Shown in pieces: positions 9,685-19,336 of a DNA stretch of 64,000 nucleotides; position 1 is the stretch's first letter; each line of letters begins with the position of its first letter. This DNA comes from Rachicladosporium sp. CCFEE 5018 (Eukaryota; Ascomycota; Dothideomycetes; Cladosporiales; Cladosporiaceae). The notes under the pieces are model-generated. The model saw nothing but the letters and a program-made list of their open reading frames with translations, was not told the DNA's origin and did not search any database. The DNA is taken from NCBI GenBank assembly GCA_002077045.2, contig KZ111142.1, forward strand, positions 1 to 64,000, given 5' to 3'. Made by a program: the position numbers and the translations under genes.

Positions 9685-10968
9685 ATGGCAAGTGTGAGTG
9701 ACGATGTATGTCGATGGAAGGAAGCGATGTTGATGATTGATACGAATCTCAGCACGGCGTTCCCCGCGTCTCCGGCACCGCAACCATCGACAAGAGTGCA
9801 GCCGCCAGAGGCGAAGAGCAGAAGCAGATCGCCGAATACAAGGCTTTGGAGAAGAACGTGATCGATAGAGTGAGCGTCAGATAGGATCACATCGCCGACG
9901 CAAGACTGATCATAGCGACAGATCAAAGGCAAAGACTTCTCCAACGATACCTTCCAAGCCACCTCCCGCCTGCTCCAGCAGAACCCGGAATACCACACGA
10001 TATGGAACTACCGCCGTATACTGTTGCAAGATGTGTTCAGACGAGAGCTAGCGTCGGGGAACAGTGCCGTAATCACTACGCAGGCGGATGAAGCCCAGAA
10101 CGGGGATGCACAGGCAGCATTTACGGCGGGCCTCACACTGGCTCAGCAAGAGATCTCACTTCTGCTGTCCGAAGACCTCGCGTTCCTCATACCACTCCTC
10201 AAACAGTATCCGAAATGCTACTGGATCTGGAACCACCGCGCCTGGCTGCTCGCCGAAGCTACAGAATTGCTACCAGCCCGGACAGCATCGCAAATGTGGA
10301 GAGGTGAGCTGGCATTAGGGAGTAAAATGCTCGTCCTGGACAGCCGCAACTTCCACGCCTGGAGCTATCGCCGATCAACAGTGGAACAGATCGAGCAGCC
10401 TCAGAAGAAGAGTCTAGCTGAAGACGAATTTGCCTACACGACGAAGATGGTCAACACGAACTTGTCGAACTTCTCCGCATGGCACAATCGCGGCCAACTG
10501 CTGCCACGACTTTCACAAGAGCGTCAGGCTACGGAAGCGGAGCGAAAGACGATGTTCGACGCAGAGCTCGAGCTGATCACGCGGGCGCTGTACACTGATC
10601 CGTATGACCAGAGCCTGTGGTTCTACCATCAATATCTAATGTCCACCCTGGTCGCAGCAAGCTCAAACGATGCAAATGACGATGCTCGAAGGACGAATAT
10701 TTTGGCAGCGCCTATCTCTCATGCCACAATGACAGCCTACCTCGAGCAGGAAATCGCGAGCATCGAAGACATGTTGGACGGGGCTGAGGATTGCAAGTAC
10801 ATTTACCAAGCTTTGCTGGAGTACTCACAGCGTCTCCATCAACTCGCGAAAGGCAGCAGCGATATTGTTGAGGCATCTAAGATGGCTTCTTGGCTGGACG
10901 AAGTGCGGAAACTCGATCTACTGCAAGAAGGCAGATGGCTTGATCTTGCAGTCAGTCTCAAGCCGTAA
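9685..10968 (+). CDS. BET4: Rab geranylgeranyltransferase alpha subunit
   Basis: Alpha subunit of GGTase-II, which prenylates Rab GTPases presented by the escort protein. Exons 9685-9693, 9753-9869 and 9922-10968 give 390 residues. The first exon is only nine bases (ATG GCA AGT) and joins to CAC GGC to make MASHGVPR, the family's N-terminus. This is the only ATG that works, because a TGA lies in frame just upstream of exon 2. Prenyltransferase-alpha repeats are clear: NPEYHTIWNYRR, YPKCYWIWNHRAWLL, SRNFHAWSYRR, NLSNFSAWHNRGQLLP, DPYDQSLWFYHQYL. The TAA is embedded in a perfect donor sequence (GCC|GTAAGTCC) with an AG 44 bases on, so a C-terminally extended splice form is conceivable. Confidence 0.92.
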
Positions 10969-11617
10969 GTCCGCATAATGTAACAAAAGACCATGAATGC
11001 GCCGTAGCTCCGAGAGATTGCGACTCGCAAGCTTTGTATTTGGTGACGCGATCAAGAGTAGAAGACGAGGCTCCCCCGCATCACGTGTGGGTGCTGTCCG
11101 AAAGAGCTTGCCTCCGCCGGTTCACGGACCGTGTTGTCATTCTACTTGACATGTTGCCCCAGTACGCAGGGTGGATTCACCCCTCGCAGTTCCCAGGGCG
11201 CGATAGCCCTATCACTTTTTACTGCATATGAACTACATCGAGCCCGACCTTCTGCACCGTGTCCGTGCTTCGCGCGTCGTGGATACGCCTTGACTGATAT
11301 CTGAACGCTCTGCAGAAGCACGCTTTAGCTGTCTCCCACCACCTCTTTGATTTTTTGGTCAGGAGAAGAAGAATTGAATTTGCCCACCCATAGTGTAGGT
11401 GTCGGGGATCACCTCACGACATTAAAGAGAGGCTACGCATTGAAATGTCGAACTATCTACAAGAGATCGTTTCTGGACCTTGTTTTGGCGTCGAACGTAG
11501 GACGATACTCTTGCTGACTAGATCATGTCCATTACAACAAGGGACAGCCTACACACGGGATTCCACAACCAACATGTTTCGCCGCTCAATCTGAAGTGGG
11601 CGTGACACTAAGTCAAC
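10969..11617. other. Intergenic, convergent
   Basis: About 0.65 kb without recognisable genes between the BET4 and beta-helix gene ends. Confidence 0.5.
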
Positions 11618-12828
11618 TCACTTACAAGTGCCCGCTAACGCTCCCTCTTGACTCGCCGGCTCACAGTCATTGTTCCGCACCACGTTGGCTCCAGGAGTAC
11701 TTTCGAAGACAACAATATCCTGGCCGTTACCACGCACGACGTTCGTGATCTTATTACCGACTAGTAATGAAGGCGTCGGATCGTACAGACAAGCCAGACC
11801 ATTCGCAGGAATACAAGGCTCATCAAAGCCAAGGATGCCATAGCCACCGCCGGGAGCAGGAGCGACGTGACCTCTGATGGTGTTACCGTGGATCTCTGCG
11901 TTCGATGCGCCGTCGAGTAGAATGCCAATGAGGAAGCCGCGACACAGGCTTGGATCTTTTGGCTCCGTGATCGAGTTGTCGATGATCTTGACACCGTCAA
12001 TATGTGCGTCCACACTGATACCCGAGCAGGTGCGCTTGACGGTGTTGCGCTTGATGACTTCGCCATTGGTTTGTACGCAGAAGCCGATGGCATAGCCAGT
12101 GAGCTTGTTCCCGATCGCTTTGGCACCGGCGAAGCCATCCCTGCGGATAATTAGCGTGACCAACTCTTGGCACGGTGGGCTTGACATACTGACATGCAGA
12201 CAGCAATGAAGTCGGTGTCGTCAGTGGTAGTGACTACATTATCCTTGACAGTGGTGTCGTAAGATCCATCGGTAAGGAGACCATACCGGCGACCGTGTTG
12301 GAGCACGTTGTCCTTGATGTCGGTATTGCGAGCGCCGATGACCATGATGTTCACAGGGAAGTCCTTCACCGTCAAGCCTTTGATGGAGATGTCCTTCACA
12401 TACGTAGCCACTGAAGCTACGCGCTGATGCTCCGTCTGGAAGTCTTGCGCAAGTTTGATACCTTGGCCGTGAACGCAGATCCCCGCTTGAGTGGTTGGCT
12501 CTGCAGGATCCGATGCATTTGCCTTGGCTGCCACTCCGGTGCAAGCGTTGTCAACGAAGTGCTGTGGCGGCATCAGAACAGCACCTGGCTTTCCCTCCAG
12601 CGAGATGTCATTGGTCCTGATGGTCAAGGCCTCTGCATAAGTGCCCTTTTCGATCACGATTTTCGTCCCCTTCCTGGCGCCGTCTATTGCCTTCTGGATG
12701 GCATTAGGTCCTTCTCTGACGCGGACGGTCTTGCCGTCGTCACGCGCAACGACGCTAGCCTCCAGCGGCGATGCCGTACCAGTGATGGACAGGGCAGCTA
12801 TAATGAGAGTTACGAAGGTCGCTTTCAT
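11618..12828 (-). CDS. Secreted right-handed beta-helix (pectate-lyase-fold) protein
   Basis: Predicted extracellular parallel beta-helix protein of 385 residues from exons 12828-12194 and 12140-11618. The intron has GTCAGT and CAG ends and joins AT|G to read CMDGFAG. An N-terminal signal peptide (MKATFVTLIIAALSITGTASP) is followed by AIQKAIDGARKGTKIVIEKGTY, the usual start of the helix. Successive PbH1-like coils follow: ISIKGLTV, NTDIKDNVL, YDTTVKDNVV, EVIKRNTVKRT, DGVKIIDNSI, NAEIHGNTIRG, NKITNVVRGNGQD. Cysteines suggest disulfides. The fold is shared by pectate lyases, mannuronan epimerases and NosD-like proteins. No catalytic signature decides between them, so the substrate is unknown; plant cell-wall or surface polysaccharide is an inference. 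Confidence 0.85.
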
Positions 12829-13785
12829 CTTGACAGTGCTGAGTGGTAGCTTCAGTATTACTACGTGCTGCCCCTAGGTTGCATATCATGCGAGCGACCA
12901 GAGTTGTTGCCAGGGCACGAAGGGGAATTTATGTGCGGCTGGACCACCGCTTTACAGTCGTGAGCAGCATCAGCTGAGACCTCTACGCCATTCAAAGTCT
13001 TGTCACTCCATAGTCCACGTGAGCTACTCTCGCCACACCTGCGCTAATCGAGATGGTGCCCGTCTCCAAGTGGTTGTCTGTGCCTGCCAAGCACTACGTG
13101 AAAGTACTTGATCACCGAGCCAAATAAGGCCGCCGGTATGGTGCCGTGGCAGCCCTATGAGCTCTCCTGATGGCGGATGCATACCTCACATCGCTAGTGG
13201 CGTCGATCTTGGCGCCGTAGACGCGCATAGAGCCGATGTGCGAGAGTGCGTGCAGCATGGTGATTCGAGACTGCAAAGCCACTCGATGACCATGAGCTCG
13301 CCACGTTGTACTGGTGAGGCGCGAAGCCCGATATCTGTCAATATTGACAAGGCATAAAGATGCAACATGATGGCCTGATCACGACGTCGACTAGGCAAGC
13401 CATGTTCGCTAAACAGACGAACATCACACAACACCTTGCTCTAGTCATGGCGTAAGTTTCCCTCCTCGAAGGTCTCGTCACGTGTGCATTTCGACAGTAC
13501 TTACCAGACAGACAGTTATGGCTGCTTGAAGGAGAAACTCGTGGTGGGTATGTGCAGGTAAGGTGAACAGAAAGTACCCACGAGCTCTCAAGCTTGCTCG
13601 CCTCCTGTGGTGCTATCCACTGTGCCGTGCAAGTCACCTAGCAGCATCACTATGCTCAAGAGGGTCTTATGCGATAACATGCATGGTATCAAAACGCGCC
13701 CATTTCTCACCGGCAGCTCGGCCGAAATCAATGTGAGTATGCATAGTGGTAACGCTTTGTTCATGCTGATGTAGTAAAGGGCACT
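12829..13785. other. Intergenic, no gene seen
   Basis: Nearly 1 kb with only short overlapping frames and no recognisable product. It should hold the promoter of the beta-helix gene. Confidence 0.5.
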
Positions 13786-15221
13786 TCAAGGAGGCACACT
13801 CGAATCCCTCGATATGCTGACAGAATGGCTCACCATGATGCCTTCCCGCATATCTCGCCCTCGATCACTGCCATCACCGTCCATCGATCTCACCCTAGCC
13901 TCCAACGCTGTCATTGGGACAGCTTTTGCGTCGCTCCATCCGTACGTATCCTCGTTCCAGCCTCGACGCTTCGCCCATAAGTCCTGCTCATCGTGGTCTT
14001 CACCCAGTGTACCCAGAGCCGGTGGCGGCGGCGAAAGCACCTTGGAGCTGCGCTTCGGACTGTCGAAGTCTTTGCTGTATCGGTTTGTTGACGTGCCTGG
14101 TGTGATGAGCTTGCTCTGCCGTTTCGAGGCGCTGGCATTGCGGGAATGATACGACCTCTGTATGCTCTGCACTCTGACACTCGCGCTACGCATCATGGGC
14201 ACGAAGCTCGGTACACATGCGATCAAGACGCCGGTGTTGATTTCGATGATGCTCCACTCGATGATGGGCTCCGAGTCTGTGTACACCCGTAATCTTGAGA
14301 TGGTCCGCACTCGAAGGCCTTGCACAATCGTCATGAAGAAGCCCAGGGCAAAAAGTGCTCCGAGACCGATCTCGAAACATTGTCAGCAAACGGTCTGTAT
14401 GCAGGATGCGAATCTCATGCCTTTTTCCGCGTATCGAGCTGGAGCCGACGCAGGATCGGGAAAGGTAGAACAATGATGATGAAGTCAAAGGCTAGACTTG
14501 ACCCTGCTCTCATTAGCAATGGAGTTTCGGCCACGTCTGACAAGACCGACCTCCGAGACCTGTATGCTGTCAGCCCTCGTTCTCCGCCCTCCCAGCAGTA
14601 TGTGGCTTACCGAAGTAGGTCGCGAGCTGATCAATACAGACTCCAGGTATCGTCGGATCCCACTGCTTTGCTATAGGTCGGCAAGCGAATGACAGCAGTA
14701 TGGTGTAGATGATTTGATTTGCTATCACCATCGCCATCACCACCATAAGCACAATCTTGTAGGTACGGTTGAATCCAGCGACTCGGACATACGAAGCGAC
14801 AAGTGACACCTTGAAGCCGAGCACCGCAAGGCAGTAGATGGGTCCCCCAATGTACTGGATCTTGCTAAATGACACCGGGTTCGCTGCAGGGAAGTCTTCG
14901 ATGTGCAGGCCTAGACCCCATCTTGTCTCTATGGCGCCAGCGTCAGCAAGGCACCTTCTCGTCGCAACACATTCGATAGGACGCACGATAGATAGCGAGG
15001 GCGCTGTAAACTAGCCCAAGCACCATCGACAGCGTGGCCGCAACATCGTCCGTGCCGATGCCCTTCAGTATCTTGAATCTCGTCGCAATTCGTATGATGA
15101 TCGATAGCAGCGCGATCGCCGAGAAGCTGCTCGCAAGCGCAATAACATGACCGGCGTTGGTAGACTTAGGCACAGTCTGAAGGTTGTAGACCCACCCTGT
15201 GGTATAGCGGGGCGATGACAT
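13786..15221 (-). CDS. Fungal rhodopsin-like seven-helix membrane protein
   Basis: Member of the large Pezizomycotina family of 'integral membrane / rhodopsin-domain' proteins, some of which are G-protein-coupled-receptor-like. Four exons (15221-14987, 14928-14611, 14503-14421, 14370-13786) give 406 residues. Hydrophobic segments include HVIALASSFSAIALLSIIIRI, VLGLVYSALAIY, IGGPIYCLAVLGFKVSLVASY, MVVMAMVIANQIIYTILLSF, AFDFIIIVLPFPILRRLQL, IGLGALFALGFFMTIVQGL and EINTGVLIACVPSFVP. The family motifs TRWGLG, RPIAKQWDP and LPFPILRRLQ are present. The tail is polar and Ser-rich. The third intron starts with GC rather than GT (AAAAAG|GCATGAG...TTTCGAG) but has a TTGCTGAC branch site. The Met at 15221 is preferred to an upstream Met because family members start close to the first helix. 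Confidence 0.82.
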
Positions 15222-16138
15222 GAGAGTCAGGGTAAGTGAGAGAGTTGAAGGAGCTGACTCTCGAGAACCTACGAGGCAAAACACGTCGGGACTACAGAAT
15301 TCGGAGCTGCAGGTGGGAGCCCAAGAGTTGACGCCTAGGTTCCATGGAACTGGTAGTCGCACACTCCGCATGAATTTCATGCAGTGGTCCAGTGTCTGGT
15401 TACCTATATGTTGCACGCGCTGGACTAGCCAGAGCAGCAGGGGCAGCAAGATTGACGCCGGGGCTCTCACATTTCATCGGTCTCCGGTTCTGCTCTCTCA
15501 GCCATCACTGTGGCTTCGCAATTGCAAATCATTGACAGCGAGAAGCCGTGATGGCGTAGTCGTGACCTGCGTGAAGCAAGGGAGATTTGTCCAACGGAAT
15601 GTGACCCAGAACCGGGCATGCTCGTGTCGCACCAGGGCTCAACGTGGCGTCGCCCTTGTCATCAGATCTCGGTCACATCATCGAGATGGAGACTCATCTG
15701 CGTCAGTGAGGTGGTGTTGTCGATGCTGCTGTTGACGGTGCATGACTTGACGTCCAGCAGTGTTCCGGCGTGGGCGGAGTGGCACCCCCATGCGGCTATC
15801 CAAGCGAACCAGGTATGCTTCATGCAAGGTGTTTCGCTACAACAACATCTTCCTCCCACATACCCCGACAAGGACTCTTCGATCTCGCTTAGCAAACACA
15901 TGGGTGCAGTGTCCGGCAGGACGGCAATAGTTGACTCGCGCGGATATACGAACGAGATCTCGTCCGCATGGGATCTACATCGCATGGCGTGTGGGCAAGC
16001 CTCCGCCTGGCAACGGCAGAGTGGTGAAGTATGTGGCAATCGCACCTGCCTACATGTACGAGCCAGTGCGGCAGACGTGTATAACGCAGTAGGTCGTCCA
16101 GTCTGTTACTACCATCTTCACAATTCCCCTTCTGCACA
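15222..16138. other. Intergenic, divergent promoters
   Basis: About 0.9 kb between the divergent rhodopsin-like and flavin-oxidase genes. A long plus-strand frame starting near 15618 runs on into the oxidase exon out of frame and is not believed. Confidence 0.5.
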
Positions 16139-18002
16139 ATGCTTCCACTTCGTCTATTTTCACTGCTCTTCACCTCAACGACCTTCGCTCAACATCATGG
16201 TGGAGGGCGACCATATTATGGAACCTACTACGGAAACTCTCACCATCCGCCAGCCAATGCATCTGCAGCTTGTCGATGCTTTCCAGGCGACTCATGCTGG
16301 CCATCACCCGATACCTGGGCCCGGTTCAACAGCTCCATCGCCGGCAGACTCGTCGCAACCAAACCCCTCGCAGCACCATGTCATGACAGTGCATTCGCAG
16401 AGTATAGCAAGGACGCGTGTACTTTACTTCAGGATGGCTGGCTTCAACCGCAAACACACTACGACGACTCCTCTTCGATCATGGCACCCTACTTCGCCAA
16501 CCAGAGCTGCGATCCGTTTACCGCACGCGACTTCCAGTGTGTGATAGGCACTTACGTGCAGTATGCTGGTACGGCCGAGCTCTGTCTCATTTCAACAACC
16601 TCGCATACTAAACAAGTGTAGTCAACGTAGCATGCGCAGAAGACATAGCAGCGGCCATCAGATTTGCCAACAAGCACAACATCCGCCTCGTCATCCGCAA
16701 CACTGGACATGAGTGAGTGGTGCGAATCGAACTCTTCTGAACAGTACGCTGACTATAGGTAGCTACAACGGCAAATCGACCGGCTCTGGTGCTCTCGCCA
16801 TCTGGACACACCACTTGAAGTCGATGTCCATCAGCGACTACAAGTCCGAGCACTACACTGGCAAAGCCATGAAGATGGGCGCAGGCGTCCAAGGCTTCGA
16901 AGCATACGCTGCAGCCGACGCCCAAGGCTTCCAAGTAGTCGGTGGCGAGTGCCCTACCGTGGGCATCGCTGGCGGCTACACGCAAGGTGGCGGCCACTCC
17001 GCTCTTGCATCGAAGCACGGCCTAGCAGCAGATCAGGTCCTGGAGTGGGAAGTAGTAACTGGCACAGGCCAGTATTTGATCGCCAACCGCAAGCAGAACT
17101 CGGACCTCTACTGGGCTCTGGCAGGCGGCGGCGGCGGCACGTACGGCGTCGTAGTATCAATGACCTCGAAAGCCCACCCCGACACGCCAACCTCTGCAAT
17201 GAACCTTACTTTCACCAGTACTGGCATAAGCCAAGATGACTACTACTCCGCGATCTCCACTTTTCACGCCTCTCTCCCTCCCCTCGTAGACGCCGGCGCA
17301 ATGAGCGTCTGGTACTTCACAAACGAGAGCTTCGCAATTTCGCCCATCACTGCGCCCGACATCACTGTTGACCAGCTCAAAGCGTTCATGGCGCCGCTCG
17401 AGACCAAGCTCCAGGCCCTCAACATCACGTACACAAGCTACTACAACCAGTTCTCGGGCTACATGAAGGAGTACAATGCGATGCAAGGTCCCATCGACGT
17501 CGGCATCGCGCAGTACGGCGGCCGCTTGATCCCACGGTCCGTAGTCGAAACCAACAACGAAGCCCTCACACAAGCCTACCGGAACATCAACAACGCAGGC
17601 GGACAGTTCATCGGCGTCGGCGTGAATGTCTCGCTCCAAGTCGCGGGCGACGTTTACAATGCAGTAAACCCCGGCTGGCGCACAGCGTTGATCGACACGG
17701 TTCTTACGACACCCTGGAACTTCTCCGCGCCCTTGGCTGAGATGGAAGCTGATCAGGCAAAGATGACGAACATGCTACTGCCCGAGCTGGAGAAGTTGAC
17801 GCCAAATGGGAGCTGCTACCTCAATGAAGGCGACTTCCGGCAGCCAGATTGGCAGGAAACGTTCTATGGCGCCAACTATGCCAAGCTGAATGCGATCAAG
17901 GACAAGTATGATCCGCATCACCTATTCTGGGCTGTGACGGCTGTGGGGAGCGAGTATTGGACGCCAGTGGATGAGACGGGGAGGTTGTGTAGGAGCTCGT
18001 GA
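16139..18002 (+). CDS. Secreted FAD-linked oxidase (berberine-bridge-enzyme type)
   Basis: VAO/PCMH-fold flavin oxidase of 586 residues from exons 16139-16568, 16622-16712 and 16763-18002. A signal peptide (MLPLRLFSLLFTSTTFA) precedes the conserved N-terminal block CRCFPGDSCWPSPDTW. The FAD domain has NTGHDYNGKSTG, with the His used for 8-alpha-histidyl linkage, and GGECPTVGIAGGYTQGGGHS, whose Cys is the second attachment site in bicovalent members. The C-terminal BBE segment NAIKDKYDPHHLFW is present. Introns of 53 and 50 nt have standard signals; the second acceptor (TATAGGTAG) is chosen because it gives GHDYNG. Substrates in this family include sugars, alkaloids and secondary metabolites. 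The gene is not in an evident metabolite cluster, so none is assigned. Confidence 0.9.
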
Positions 18003-18281
18003 GTGCACGACATTACGCTGGGCGTGCATAGCACGAGTGGCCAAGATGGTCAGCTACTCGTCCGCAGGCTGGTCCGCATGCCACGCGCGTCTACTATCAA
18101 CACAACATCATCGGAATACGCCTATGTGCTTACATCTTAAGCGTGATTGAGATACGCTATGATACCGTTTCATGGCCAGCCGGGAGCAGTTCTGTCTCAC
18201 CCTGCGGAGTCATGGTTTCACATCTGCGACCTTCTTGATCGTCCACTTGCCCACATGCTTCACCACACCCATCCCACCCCA

Positions 18282-18802
18282 TCACCCAGCCTCCCCACTC
18301 CCACCACTCTTTCTCTTCTTCCCCTTCCTCGCCTCTACAACTTCATCCTCCCGCCCTTTCCCCTTCTCACTCGCCGCCCCTCTCGACTTCCGATCCTTGC
18401 CCTTCTCTCTGCCAGGCCCGCCCGTGACAGCCGTCTTGCACCTCTCCTTCGCCGGATCCCAGTCGAGAGCATCAGGAACATGTGGCGTTGTATCTGTCTT
18501 CCAGACTTTGCTCACTGTGCTCCAGGCGTGCGTGTCGCTGTCATCGAAGCCGGCTATGATGTTCTGGAAGTGGAGGCGGGTTTGTACTAGGCTCTGCAGC
18601 ATGGCCATAAGCCGCTGCTCAAACGGAGCTCTATTCGGAATTTGACGTGACTTACCTCGTTTCTCGCTGCTGCGTGCCAAGAGAGACGCTCATATGATTG
18701 CAATGTCTCTGCTGCTGCGTTACGGCGGGCTAGGGATGCGTAGTCTTCGGGTGAGTCTTTGCGGACGTGGTTGCTCGATGGCGTACGAGACGATGATGCC
18801 AT
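18282..18802 (-). CDS. Small basic protein, unrecognised
   Basis: Two exons (18802-18656, 18593-18282) joined by a 62-nt intron with GTAAGT and GCTGCAG ends give 152 residues. The first half looks helical and folded (ETLQSYERLSWHAA, LVQTRLHFQNIIAGFDDSD, WSTVSKVWKTD). The second half is a very basic Lys/Arg/Gly tail (KGKDRKSRGAASEKGKGRE...GKKRKSGG), suggesting nuclear or RNA-associated location. The clean splice signals and phase-0 join support a real gene. I do not recognise a family. Confidence 0.6.
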
Positions 18803-19336
18803 CCTTGACAGTATATGAGAGGGAGAGACAGGAACATCTGGATGTGGAACGTACGGAGGAAGAGTAATGAGCAGGGACGGATACTTGCATGTAACATATC
18901 GCGTTCAAAGAGGGCACTTGTCAACGGCAGAGGTCGAGCAACATGACGCCGTGTCGATGACTAGATCGACGTGAATCTCCGCCCTTAATGGGGAGATGTC
19001 ACTCGCCGGACGAGGGTGAGGTAGTTGAACAAGCAGAGGGAAGTAGCTCGAGTTGCACCGATCATAGCTATCCATGTCTTGGCATGCCGGGGGTGAGGAA
19101 GGTAGGGGTATAGACACGACAGCATATCCACCACTGAGGTCATGTAACACTTTAGTGCCCAGTCGATAGTCCTCCTTACCAAGCTACCGGACAACCAAGG
19201 ATCTAAGGATCGAGAGCACAGCTTCTGGACAGCCATTGACTCTAAGCGCACTCCCTGCTGAGACAGCGGCTCTTTCACATGTCATACAACGACCAACGAT
19301 GAAGCACTGCTGGCCAGCGCCCCTCCCCTCTCCGCG
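18803..19336. other. Intergenic, divergent
   Basis: About 0.53 kb between divergent genes. No other gene is supported. Confidence 0.5.

Noticed and set aside
15222..15470. N-terminal extension of the rhodopsin-like protein to an upstream Met
   Set aside because: The extension looks superficially like a signal peptide with several Cys, but no CFEM spacing is evident and family members usually start near the first helix.
15618..16544. 308-codon plus-strand frame
   Set aside because: It overlaps the first exon of the flavin oxidase in another frame, has no family features, and the oxidase frame has a signal peptide and conserved blocks.
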